In this document: positions 18,374 through 25,714 of the stretch, one piece after another
Layout: every line of letters starts with the position of its first letter
How positions within the stretch are numbered: position 1 is the first letter of the stretch
Made by a program: the position numbers and the translations under genes
Notes under the pieces: generated by a model
Database searches by the model: none
Told to the model about the DNA's origin: nothing
Seen by the model: the letters and a program-made list of their open reading frames with translations, nothing else
DNA from: a virus
Virus record (IMG/VR): IMGVR_UViG_3300042294_004161
Coordinates: 35,131-99,130 of that record
DNA length: 64,000 nucleotides
Strand: one strand, 5' to 3'

Positions 18374-19036
18374 ATGTATTACCCTAAATCACAAATAAAA
18401 ACTAATTTATACACTAATGGGGATGAGTATATTGTTGAATTAACTCAAACACCATATATAGGATATTATTACTTAACAAGTACAGGAAGAGCATTTACTG
18501 GAAGAACACCTGATGATAGACCAAATCAAGAATTAATTAAAGTTGAACCGGTAACAAAAGATGAAGGTGATTCTTCAACAGTAATAAGACCCTCAACAGC
18601 TACTATTTTTTCATCTCATAATCCGGGAGCAATAGATGCAGTTACTTCTTTAGATTATAATTCAGCTTTAAATTATGCCCAATTAAAAAATATAAACGTA
18701 TATAACCCTCCAATTAAAATTTTACCTTATTACTCCCCAACCCTCCCAACCCCACAAGACTACCAAAACGGAGAATTTCAAAGATATTTTTGTAAAAAAA
18801 CAAACGAAATAAAATATATTGAAATAAATAAGGAACAATTTGATAAATTAGTAGCCCAAGATCCTCAAATTGAATTCTCACTATATCAACCATTTACTAT
18901 AACATGGATTATATCAGGTGATAAAGATACAGTAGCTAAAACTAATAGAAATATAGTAGAATTAGCATCATTTAGACAAAAATTACCTAGATTAGCTGAT
19001 TATCTTCGATTTGATTACACTAAGTATTTAAAATAA
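18374..19036 (+). CDS. conserved-looking tail/baseplate protein of unknown function
   Basis: This 220-residue product starts one base after the hub gene stop and is probably cotranscribed with it. It has two β-rich segments, IVELTQTPYIGYYYLTSTGR with AFTGRTPDDRPNQEL at the start and PFTITWIISGDKD near the end. The middle is Pro/Thr-rich. The GYYYLTSTGRAFTG pattern recurs in tail proteins of large marine myophages as I recall, but I cannot name a family. A virion role is inferred from the operon position. Confidence 0.6.
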   Translation: MYYPKSQIKTNLYTNGDEYIVELTQTPYIGYYYLTSTGRAFTGRTPDDRPNQELIKVEPVTKDEGDSSTVIRPSTATIFSSHNPGAIDAVTSLDYNSALNYAQLKNINVYNPPIKILPYYSPTLPTPQDYQNGEFQRYFCKKTNEIKYIEINKEQFDKLVAQDPQIEFSLYQPFTITWIISGDKDTVAKTNRNIVELASFRQKLPRLADYLRFDYTKYLK

Positions 19037-19143
19037 TTTGGTAATCTTACTTTTCTTTCATATATTTATCATAAATAATTAAAAAACATAAACATGAAAG
19101 TAACACAACTACGTCAATTAATCAGAGAAGAAATTCAATCTGT
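19025..19143 (+). repeat. 119-bp perfect direct repeat, copy 1
   Basis: Positions 19025-19143 are identical to 21563-21681, an offset of 2538 with no gaps. The unit covers the last codons of the upstream gene, a TTTGG-containing gap, a class L motif and the first 50 coding bases of a leader-family gene. It therefore carries a promoter plus leader module. Confidence 0.95.
19062..19071 (+). promoter_or_regulatory. class L promoter motif before leader-family genes
   Basis: ATATTTATCA lies 22 nt before the ATG at 19094 and inside the 119-bp repeat. Confidence 0.5.
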
Positions 19144-19429
19144 GGTTAAAGAAGCTAAAATCAAAAATCAATATGTCATTAAAGATGAAGAAGAAAGTGA
19201 TGAAGATTTTGATTTTTATGTAATTGATAAAAAGAAAGCATTTGAATATCTGAAACAATTTGATAAAAGAGGAAGTGTAAATGCTAAACAATTCATTAAG
19301 GATGATGAGGGTTGGGGTGAATTTGAACAATATTTAGAAGATGTTGAAAAAATGTCAGATAAACAGTTAGAAAAAGCAATGCGTGAAGAAATGAGTTATT
19401 ATTTCTTTAGCGAACCAGATGGTATTTAA
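19094..19429 (+). CDS. leader-family protein 1 (shared N-terminal helix, acidic body)
   Basis: The 111-residue product begins MKVTQLRQLIREEIQSVVKE, the leader shared by five genes in this region. The rest is unrelated to the siblings and very acidic (DEEESDEDFDFYVIDKKKAF, then YLEDVEKMSDKQLEKAMREE). A conserved short N-terminal helix fused to variable bodies resembles the capsid-targeting sequences of T4 internal head proteins. That parallel is inference. It directly follows tail genes and a class L motif, so it is likely expressed late. Confidence 0.65.
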   Translation: MKVTQLRQLIREEIQSVVKEAKIKNQYVIKDEEESDEDFDFYVIDKKKAFEYLKQFDKRGSVNAKQFIKDDEGWGEFEQYLEDVEKMSDKQLEKAMREEMSYYFFSEPDGI

Positions 19430-19440
19430 AATATAAAGGC

Positions 19441-19803
19441 ATGAAAATTACTCAGCTACGTCAATTAATCAGAGAAGAAATTCAATCTGTAGTTAAAGAA
19501 GATAAAATTCATATAAAAGTAATTAATAAAGGCTTAAATAAATTTGGAGCAGAACAAATGAATAAAGCTTTTAAAAGTAATAGAGAAAAATATCCTGAAG
19601 CTATTGATGATTACTTTTTTAAAGTTGGAGATAAAATAGGTAAACCTAATAAAGTAATTAAACAACCTAAACTATTTAATAGCAACCCAGGCAAAACTAG
19701 TATGGGATTATATCATGTTCATAGTGTAGACCAAGGAATAATTGAAATACCATTAGAATGGCTAGATTATGATACTAAAACATTTAAAATTGTAGAAATT
19801 TAA
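19441..19803 (+). CDS. leader-family protein 2
   Basis: The 120-residue product begins MKITQLRQLIREEIQSVVKE. Its body from residue 22 differs from that of its neighbours: basic, with DKIHIKVINKGLNKFGAEQM, and ending in β-strand-like EIPLEWLDYDTKTFKIVEI. No motif identifies an activity. It starts 11 nt after leader-family gene 1, in the same transcription unit. Leader conservation at DNA level is high, which suggests recent duplication or recombination of the 5' segment. Confidence 0.65.
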   Translation: MKITQLRQLIREEIQSVVKEDKIHIKVINKGLNKFGAEQMNKAFKSNREKYPEAIDDYFFKVGDKIGKPNKVIKQPKLFNSNPGKTSMGLYHVHSVDQGIIEIPLEWLDYDTKTFKIVEI

Positions 19804-19815
19804 ATAATTAAAATA

Positions 19816-20145
19816 ATGAAAGTAAGACAACTTAGACAAATTATTAGAGAAGAAATTCAATCTGTGATGAAAGAACAAGAAGCTATTAAAATTACTCCTG
19901 AACAAAAAGCAGCATTTTTAGATAGGATTAAAGGATATGCTGAAGATGAAGGAGCAGATAGTGCTTTTTTTGAAGCAGGTAATATATTAGCTCGTGTACT
20001 TACTGATGATGAAGCTGAATTTATAGAAGATGTTGAAGATTTTGGATATAATGCCCAAGAAGTTGAAGATTATGCTCAAGATTTAGTAGGTTCTTTGGAT
20101 TTAGAATTCGATTATGACGATAATGATTACGACGATGATTTCTAA
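19816..20145 (+). CDS. leader-family protein 3
   Basis: A 109-residue product beginning MKVRQLRQIIREEIQSVMKE. The body (EAIKITPEQKAAFLDRIKGY, then LTDDEAEFIEDVEDFGYNA) is shared in part with the next gene, so these two are full-length paralogues over about 90 residues. It ends in an extreme Asp tail (FDYDDNDYDDDF). Helical, acidic and without a catalytic motif. Function unknown; like its siblings, it is a candidate packaged or injected protein. Confidence 0.65.
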   Translation: MKVRQLRQIIREEIQSVMKEQEAIKITPEQKAAFLDRIKGYAEDEGADSAFFEAGNILARVLTDDEAEFIEDVEDFGYNAQEVEDYAQDLVGSLDLEFDYDDNDYDDDF

Positions 20146-20149
20146 TCAT

Positions 20150-20971
20150 ATGAAAAGAAAGCAGTTTAATCAACTACGCCAACTAATCAAAGAAGAAATT
20201 AAGTTAGCAATAAAAGAGCAAGAAGCTATTAAAATTACTCCTGAACAAAAGAAAGAATTTCTTAGATTAGTTAAAAGAACTATGGGAGAATTATATCTCA
20301 ACACAGGAAAAGAAGTGGTGAATGATGGGGAAGTAGATCGTCTTTTAGTTTCAGTTTTAACTAATGATGAAACCGATTGGTTAGAAGATATAGATCAATA
20401 CGGATATGACCCAGATGCTGTAAAAAAATACGCTGAAGAACTAGTATTACTTAGATTCCCAGACCCTCTACCTCCACCTCCTAAGGACTATGAAAATATT
20501 ATACAACAATATATTCAAAATGGAAATAAAGGTGATTTAGATTTAATGGGTTATGATAAACCTACTTTACCTAATAATTTTCCTTCTGAAATAGGAGGAA
20601 ATTTGTATTTAAATGATTCATCTATAAAATCTTTACCTGATGGATTAACAGTACATGGTAACTTAGGTTTAAGTAAATCATCTATAAAATCTTTACCTAA
20701 TAGACTAACAGTACATGGTACTTTGAGTTTAGCAGGTTTACCTATAAAATCATTACCTAAAGATTTAGTAGTAAAACAAAGAAAAAGAAACCGATTAGCT
20801 GATACTATATGGTTAACAAATACCCCAATTAGTAAAAAATATACAAAAGAAGAACTAGAAGCTTTATCTCCCGGAATTAAAGGTCTTCAATGGCTTGCAG
20901 GAGTATGGAATGAAGAAGATATTAAAGATCATAATTTAAAGAGAAAACCTGACGGAACTTTTTATAGATAA
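20150..20971 (+). CDS. leader-family protein 4 with leucine-rich repeats
   Basis: About 273 residues from the ATG at 20150; upstream codons overlap the preceding gene. A variant leader (QFNQLRQLIKEEIKLAIKE) is followed by the domain shared with leader protein 3 (ITPEQKKEFL, LTNDETDWLEDIDQYGYD). Then come at least three LRR units of about 22 residues, each with a SLP-x2-L-x-VHG type core near residues 150-215. This LPxxL style resembles bacterial effector LRRs such as IpaH. The C-terminus has LSPGIKGLQWLAGVW. Host-interaction function is inferred only from LRRs plus leader. Confidence 0.65.
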   Translation: MKRKQFNQLRQLIKEEIKLAIKEQEAIKITPEQKKEFLRLVKRTMGELYLNTGKEVVNDGEVDRLLVSVLTNDETDWLEDIDQYGYDPDAVKKYAEELVLLRFPDPLPPPPKDYENIIQQYIQNGNKGDLDLMGYDKPTLPNNFPSEIGGNLYLNDSSIKSLPDGLTVHGNLGLSKSSIKSLPNRLTVHGTLSLAGLPIKSLPKDLVVKQRKRNRLADTIWLTNTPISKKYTKEELEALSPGIKGLQWLAGVWNEEDIKDHNLKRKPDGTFYR

Positions 20972-20984
20972 AACAACATATTTT

Positions 20985-21023
20985 AAAGTAAAGCTTGGGA
21001 AACCAGGCTTTCTTTATTATATT
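20985..21023 (+). repeat. 39-bp direct repeat, copy 1 (terminator-promoter module)
   Basis: Identical to 21909-21947 at an offset of 924. Each copy holds a GAAA-loop hairpin and most of a class E promoter. Confidence 0.9.
20990..21015 (+). terminator. hairpin terminator after leader-family genes
   Basis: AAAGCTTGG and CCAGGCTTT form a 9-bp stem with one mismatch and a GAAA tetraloop, followed by a pyrimidine run. It ends the leader-family unit and overlaps the next promoter. Confidence 0.65.
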
Positions 21024-21025
21024 TA
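20994..21025 (+). promoter_or_regulatory. class E promoter overlapping terminator
   Basis: CTTGG at 20994-20998, 18 nt, TTATATTTA at 21017-21025. The downstream box ends 4 nt before the ATG at 21030, so the message would be nearly leaderless. Confidence 0.6.
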
Positions 21026-21029
21026 CATT

Positions 21030-21275
21030 ATGAAAATAATAATTAATAGAATCCTCAATTTAGATGGAACATGGCAAAGCTATAAAATTTCATCTCCTAA
21101 TGCTTATACAAAACCAACTTGGAAAGAATTAGGTAAACAATTTAACACATTAAATGATATAATTGATTTTTATAAATTACAAAATGTAAGAGAACTAGGT
21201 GTAAAATATTCTTATGATAATAAGGATAGAAAATATGGAATTGAAGAACATGAAGCAATTTTACCATTAATTTAA
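21030..21275 (+). CDS. small protein of unknown function
   Basis: The 81-residue product is mixed α/β and basic (KIIINRILNLDGTWQSYKIS, then PTWKELGKQFNTLNDIIDF). It has no membrane segment or known motif. It is bracketed by a class E promoter and a good terminator, so it is a monocistronic early-type unit placed among late leader-family genes. Function unknown. Confidence 0.55.
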   Translation: MKIIINRILNLDGTWQSYKISSPNAYTKPTWKELGKQFNTLNDIIDFYKLQNVRELGVKYSYDNKDRKYGIEEHEAILPLI

Positions 21276-21295
21276 TAATTTTAAATTTTTTAATT

Positions 21296-21320
21296 AAAGC
21301 TTAATTATTTAAGCTTTTTT
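21296..21320 (+). terminator. rho-independent terminator
   Basis: AAAGCTTAA at 21296-21304 pairs perfectly with TTAAGCTTT at 21309-21317 around a TTAT loop, with further T residues after it. Confidence 0.8.
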
Positions 21321-21349
21321 GTTATATCATATTAAATAATAAATAATTT

Positions 21350-21574
21350 ATGAATTATTATACAAGACTTTTATATAAAGATAAAATGCATCCTGAAATT
21401 TATAATTCAAATATTCCTATAGACCAAAAATTATTTCTTCAAAATCAATTGGAGAAGTTTGGAGGAGATTTTGATAAACTTCTAGAAGATATGGAAAAAT
21501 ATGCTATACTTACTGATGTAGAAGATTATGAAAATGCAGCTAAGATTAGAGATTATAGAAAATATTTAAAATAA
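21350..21574 (+). CDS. small helical protein with UVR-like C-terminus
   Basis: The 74-residue product ends DVEDYENAAKIRDYRKYLK, which resembles the UvrB/UvrC-type UVR motif (A-x-x-x-R-D-x-I/L core). The N-terminal half is a polar helix. The last codons fall inside the second 119-bp repeat, where they match the end of the unrelated gene before copy 1. UVR motifs mediate protein contacts; no activity is assigned. Confidence 0.5.
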   Translation: MNYYTRLLYKDKMHPEIYNSNIPIDQKLFLQNQLEKFGGDFDKLLEDMEKYAILTDVEDYENAAKIRDYRKYLK

Positions 21575-21681
21575 TTTGGTAATCTTACTTTTCTTTCATA
21601 TATTTATCATAAATAATTAAAAAACATAAACATGAAAGTAACACAACTACGTCAATTAATCAGAGAAGAAATTCAATCTGT
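21563..21681 (+). repeat. 119-bp perfect direct repeat, copy 2
   Basis: Identical to 19025-19143. It duplicates a gene end, a class L motif and a leader-coding segment in front of leader-family gene 5. Confidence 0.95.
21600..21609 (+). promoter_or_regulatory. class L promoter motif (in repeat copy 2)
   Basis: ATATTTATCA lies 22 nt before the ATG at 21632, exactly as in repeat copy 1. Confidence 0.5.
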
Positions 21682-21892
21682 AAAGAAAACATCCATAAAT
21701 GAAAATATGACCTCAGAATATTGGAGTATAATGGTTGAAAATCAACCCGAAGATGTAATTAAGATTTTAGTTGATTTAACTAATGGTAAACTATCTTATC
21801 GTGACTTTTTAGAATCTACAGAAGCTGATATATATGATTCCTTTAGAGATGAAATGGGAGAAGATGAAGATGATGAGTTTGATGAAGATTAA
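21632..21892 (+). CDS. leader-family protein 5
   Basis: The 86-residue product begins MKVTQLRQLIREEIQSVKK. Its first 50 coding bases are identical to those of leader-family gene 1, and after that the two diverge completely. The body is short and acidic, ending GEDEDDEFDED. The abrupt switch from identical to unrelated sequence points to recombination that attached the promoter-leader module to a new body. Function unknown. Confidence 0.65.
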   Translation: MKVTQLRQLIREEIQSVKKTSINENMTSEYWSIMVENQPEDVIKILVDLTNGKLSYRDFLESTEADIYDSFRDEMGEDEDDEFDED

Positions 21893-21908
21893 TAAATAAA
21901 AACCATTA

Positions 21909-21947
21909 AAAGTAAAGCTTGGGAAACCAGGCTTTCTTTATTATATT
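21909..21947 (+). repeat. 39-bp direct repeat, copy 2 (terminator-promoter module)
   Basis: Identical to 20985-21023; it follows leader-family gene 5 as copy 1 follows gene 4. Confidence 0.9.
21914..21939 (+). terminator. hairpin terminator after leader-family gene 5
   Basis: AAAGCTTGG, GAAA loop and CCAGGCTTT as at 20990, followed by a T-rich run. Confidence 0.65.
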
Positions 21948-21949
21948 AT
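21918..21949 (+). promoter_or_regulatory. class E promoter before family-A-like polymerase
   Basis: CTTGG at 21918-21922, 18 nt, TTATATTAT at 21941-21949, ending 24 nt before the ATG at 21974. Confidence 0.65.
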
Positions 21950-21973
21950 ATGTCAATAAAAGGTTATAGATAA

Positions 21974-23254
21974 ATGTTTTGGCTAATAGAAAAAGACTCA
22001 CAAATTGAATATTTAATAAATAAAAAATATGAAGAAGTATTTGTTGAGGTAATCTCTTATAATGATAATTTACATCCAATCCTCAACGATGTGTCTTTAA
22101 TATATTATAAACCGTTAAAATCCAATAAAGGGTTTATGTTATGTATTGACCATAGTGAATCATTAAATGCAGATAAAACACTAATAGACACGTTATTAAC
22201 ACAAACATCTCGTATATGGGTACGAGATAAGAAAAAAACATTATATTATTTACCTATTAAAAATTTATATGATGTAAATTTAATTGATACACCATATGAA
22301 CCAGCTTTAACACCCACTCATATTTATTTTCAAAACAAATATCCTGAGTATAAGAAAATAAATAAATTAATTCCTATATCAAAACATTATGAATTATGTG
22401 AGGGTATATATAATAATGTAAAACATAATTTTGATAAAGAATTACCATCTTATTTTGAGTTTTATAACAATAAAGCAACACTTGCTTTTTTTGGAATAGA
22501 AAAAAATGGAATAACAATAAACGAAAATATATTTTATGAACATTTTAAACCAAATCAATCTTTTTATTCTATCCAAGATTCAAAGATTTATACCAATTAC
22601 AACTTATATACAACTACACGCAGACCCAGCAACGCTTTTAATGGGGTTAACTTTGCCGCATTAAATAAAGAAAATGGTTCTAGAAAAAGTTTTATCCCAC
22701 AAAACCACAGATTTGTTGAAATTGATATAAGTGCTTATCACCCTCACCTAACAGCCAATTTAGTTGGTTATGATTTTGGAGATCAAGATGTACACCAAGT
22801 ATTTGCAGATATGTATGGTGTCTCATATGATGAATCTAAAAATCTTACATTTAAACAGTTATATGGTGGAGTATTCAGAGAATATGAAAACCTAGAATAT
22901 TTCCAACTCATAAAACAATACATTAATAATATCTGGGAGGAGTTCAATAACTCAGGTAAAGTTATTACACCAATTTCAGGTTATTGCTTTGAAAAAAGTA
23001 AATTAGATAATATGAACCCTCAAAAATTATTTAATTACATATTACAAAACTATGAGAGTTCAAATAATGTTCATATATTGATGGACATTCATAAATTATT
23101 AAAAGGAAAAAATACTAAGTTAATTTTATACACATATGATTCAGTATTAATAGATTATGACGATGAAGAAAAATTATTTAATAGTATAAAAAACATATTT
23201 AAAAAACACAATTTAAAAATAAAGGTTAAAAATGGAACCAACTACGACTTTTGA
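21974..23254 (+). CDS. family A DNA polymerase-like protein (palm/fingers only)
   Basis: The 426-residue product carries the family A landmarks in order. A template-contact segment like TGRxSS-N-QNIP is seen as TTRRPSNAFNGVNFAAL near residue 215. Motif A is FVEIDISAYHPHL with D251. Motif B fits K-x3-F-x3-YG exactly (K289, F293, Y297, G298). Motif C is LILYTYDSVLIDY with D389 (YDS instead of HDE). There is no 5' nuclease and no recognisable 3'-5' exonuclease. The usual motif B Arg is absent. It is shorter than PolI. A separate family B replicase lies at 49005, so this is a second polymerase, perhaps for repair or priming. Confidence 0.75.
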   Translation: MFWLIEKDSQIEYLINKKYEEVFVEVISYNDNLHPILNDVSLIYYKPLKSNKGFMLCIDHSESLNADKTLIDTLLTQTSRIWVRDKKKTLYYLPIKNLYDVNLIDTPYEPALTPTHIYFQNKYPEYKKINKLIPISKHYELCEGIYNNVKHNFDKELPSYFEFYNNKATLAFFGIEKNGITINENIFYEHFKPNQSFYSIQDSKIYTNYNLYTTTRRPSNAFNGVNFAALNKENGSRKSFIPQNHRFVEIDISAYHPHLTANLVGYDFGDQDVHQVFADMYGVSYDESKNLTFKQLYGGVFREYENLEYFQLIKQYINNIWEEFNNSGKVITPISGYCFEKSKLDNMNPQKLFNYILQNYESSNNVHILMDIHKLLKGKNTKLILYTYDSVLIDYDDEEKLFNSIKNIFKKHNLKIKVKNGTNYDF

Positions 23255-23690
23255 TAATTACTATAATATTTATTGGGAGAACACCCAATTAAATACTAAA
23301 GATTTGAATAACCGACTGTTATGCACGTTTGTATCTGAGGATACATTAGATGATATGATATATAGTATAGAGAATGCTTACTCTATCATGTACAATAAAA
23401 TGTTTGTACTTTTTATTAAAAGCACAGGTGAATATGCTATTACCTATAATGTAGACCAAGGTAATGTTAGTAACATTCCTAAAAATACTATATTAGTTCA
23501 CCGTAAAAAAGAGTTTAATGTTTTATATAGTTTAAATGGTTTAAACGAAATAATTAAGACGTTAAATGGAGGTGTAGTAGATCCGTCATTTAAAATAAAT
23601 TGGCAACATTATCAAAATAGTATTCTATTAACTCAAGAAGGTCAATTAAAACAGCTAAATACAAAAATTCACAAGATTGTTGAATTATAA
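23232..23690 (+). CDS. polymerase-coupled protein of unknown function
   Basis: This 152-residue protein overlaps the polymerase-like gene by 23 bases, which suggests translational coupling and shared function. It is mixed α/β, with FVLFIKSTGEYAITYNVDQG near the middle and a charged end. No family was recognised. Its tight linkage to the family-A-like polymerase makes it a candidate accessory subunit. A class E promoter begins on the base after its stop codon. Confidence 0.6.
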   Translation: MEPTTTFDNYYNIYWENTQLNTKDLNNRLLCTFVSEDTLDDMIYSIENAYSIMYNKMFVLFIKSTGEYAITYNVDQGNVSNIPKNTILVHRKKEFNVLYSLNGLNEIIKTLNGGVVDPSFKINWQHYQNSILLTQEGQLKQLNTKIHKIVEL

Positions 23691-23722
23691 TTTGGCTAAG
23701 CCAAAATAAGTTATTATATTAT
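23691..23722 (+). promoter_or_regulatory. class E promoter before SSB-recombination genes
   Basis: TTTGG at 23691-23695, 18 nt, TTATATTAT at 23714-23722. TTTGGC/GCCAAA around the upstream box forms a small hairpin. The ATG is at 23750. Confidence 0.7.
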
Positions 23723-23749
23723 AGTTAAACTAAAAATTAAAACACAGTT

Positions 23750-24583
23750 ATGGATTTAAACGAAATGAAAAACCGACTGGCATCTATCCAGTCAAAATCA
23801 ACAGGGAAAGGTGGTAACAACCAAAAATCAGTTTTTTGGAAACCATCTGTAGGTAAACAAGTTATCCGAGTTGTACCTAATAAGTACAATAAGAAAAACC
23901 CATTTACAGAATTGTATTTTCACTATGGTATTGGAAAAAACACTATGGTGTCTCCATCAAATTGGGGAGAAAAAGACCCGATCATCGAGTTTGCAAAACA
24001 ACTACGGGGTACTAGTGACAAAGAAAATTGGAGATTAGCTAAGAAGCTTGATCCTAAAATGAGGGTTTTTGTACCTATTATTGTACGAGGTGAAGAAAGT
24101 GAAGGAGTACGTTTGTGGCAGTTTGGTAAAGAACTTTATATGGATTTTCTTAATCTAGCTGATAATGAAGATGTAGGTGACTTTACAGATGTTCATGAAG
24201 GTAGAGATATTACATTAACTACTGTAGGACCAGAAGTAACAGGAACAAGTTACAACAAAACAACAATCATGCCTAAAGTTAAAATTACAGCTTTAGCAGA
24301 TGATAAGAAAACTATTGAAGCATTGCTTGAAAATCAACCAAATCCTAAAGAAGTATTTAAGAAATACTCATATGAGGAAATGAAGCAATCTTTACAAGAA
24401 TGGTTAGCTCCTGAAGAAGATGAAAGTGATACTCCAGTTGAAGAAGATGAAACCCCAGTTACCAAACAATCTACAGGTACTGAGTATGCTCTAAAAACAC
24501 CTGCAGCAAAAGTAAGCAAAGCAGAAAAATTTGATGCTTTGTTTGATGATGAAGAGGCTGGGGACCTTCCTTGGGAAAAATAA
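23750..24583 (+). CDS. single-stranded DNA-binding protein (T4 gp32-like)
   Basis: The 277-residue protein has a basic N-terminus (MKNRLASIQSKSTGKGGNN), an OB-fold-like core with KVFWKP-type and VIRVVPNKYNKKNPFTELYF segments, and a strongly acidic C-terminus ending EEAGDLPWEK. This is the classic interaction tail of phage SSBs. Unlike T4 gp32 it has no cysteine at all, so the zinc ribbon is absent. It coats ssDNA and works with UvsX, the helicase and polymerase encoded nearby. It leads the recombination operon from a class E promoter. Confidence 0.85.
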   Translation: MDLNEMKNRLASIQSKSTGKGGNNQKSVFWKPSVGKQVIRVVPNKYNKKNPFTELYFHYGIGKNTMVSPSNWGEKDPIIEFAKQLRGTSDKENWRLAKKLDPKMRVFVPIIVRGEESEGVRLWQFGKELYMDFLNLADNEDVGDFTDVHEGRDITLTTVGPEVTGTSYNKTTIMPKVKITALADDKKTIEALLENQPNPKEVFKKYSYEEMKQSLQEWLAPEEDESDTPVEEDETPVTKQSTGTEYALKTPAAKVSKAEKFDALFDDEEAGDLPWEK

Positions 24584-24597
24584 AATTAATTTAATTT

Positions 24598-25707
24598 ATG
24601 GCAAGATCTAAAAAAAGTGAAACACTTATGGCTGCCTTCTCCTCAGAGCTTAAATCTAAATTTGATTTAGAAAAGTTTAAAGAGAAAAAGTTATTAAGTG
24701 CTAATTCTAAATTCAAATCACAGAAATGGATCCCATTTTCACCTGCTATCCAAGAGGCACTCTCGATTCCGGGAGTGCCAATGGGTCATATCACAATATC
24801 AAGGGGTGGATCTGATACAGGTAAAACCACATTATTAATTGAAACTGCTGTAGCAGCTCAAAAAATGAACATTTTACCAGTTTTTATTATTACTGAACAG
24901 AAATGGGATTTCTCTCATGCTCAAAAAATGGGTTTAGAATTACAAGAAATCCCAGATGAAGAGACTGGAGAAATTATGGATTATAAAGGTTTCTTTCTAT
25001 ATGTAGATAGATCATCTTTAAATTCTATTGAAGACGTTTCTGGTTTTATTGCTGATATATTGGATGAACAGAAAAAAGGTAATTTACCATATGATTTATT
25101 ATTTTTATGGGATTCATCAGGTTCAATTCCATGTAGAATGAGTATTGAACAAAACAATAACAATCCAATGTGGAATGCAGGAGCAATGGCTGCTCAATTT
25201 GGTAATTTTATCAACCAAAAATTCCCATTATCTCGTAAAGAAAGTTCACCATATACAAATACATTTTTTGTTATTAATAAAACAGGTGTTCAACCAGCAT
25301 TAGTTCCAATGGCACAACCCAGAATGACTAATAAAGGAGGTAATGCAATGTATTGGGATGCTACAATTGTTATCACATTTGGTAATATTACTAATAGTGG
25401 TACCTCAAAAATTAGTGTTCAACATACTGGTAAAAAAGTTGAATTTGCAAAACGTACTAAGATTGCAATTGATAAAATTCATGCTGATTATGGAATTGCT
25501 ACTACATCAACAGTTATTGTAACACCACATGGATTCATTGATGACACAAAAGAAGCTATAAAAGAATATAAAGCTAAACATGCTCATGAATGGTTTAATG
25601 ATCAAGTGAATGTTACTGAATTAGCACTTATTGAAGACAACTCAGAATGGGAAGAAAGTAGTAGAATATCTCCTACAATGTCTGTAGATGAGGATGAAAC
25701 AAATTAA
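24598..25707 (+). CDS. uvsX: UvsX/RecA-type recombinase
   Basis: The 369-residue product has a RecA-fold ATPase core. Walker A is SRGGSDTGKTTLLIETA near residue 65, a conserved PVFIITEQKWDF segment follows, and a Walker B-like LLFLWDSSGSIP lies near 165. The size fits UvsX (about 390) rather than bacterial RecA. It would assemble on gp32-coated DNA and drive strand invasion for recombination-dependent replication. It lies between the SSB and RNase H genes with short spacers. Confidence 0.88.
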   Translation: MARSKKSETLMAAFSSELKSKFDLEKFKEKKLLSANSKFKSQKWIPFSPAIQEALSIPGVPMGHITISRGGSDTGKTTLLIETAVAAQKMNILPVFIITEQKWDFSHAQKMGLELQEIPDEETGEIMDYKGFFLYVDRSSLNSIEDVSGFIADILDEQKKGNLPYDLLFLWDSSGSIPCRMSIEQNNNNPMWNAGAMAAQFGNFINQKFPLSRKESSPYTNTFFVINKTGVQPALVPMAQPRMTNKGGNAMYWDATIVITFGNITNSGTSKISVQHTGKKVEFAKRTKIAIDKIHADYGIATTSTVIVTPHGFIDDTKEAIKEYKAKHAHEWFNDQVNVTELALIEDNSEWEESSRISPTMSVDEDETN

Positions 25708-25714
25708 TTAAATT

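Noticed and set aside
19025-21949. CRISPR array suggested by repeated segments
   Set aside because: Only two copies of each repeat exist, they differ in length, lie over gene starts and promoters, and have genes, not spacers, between them.
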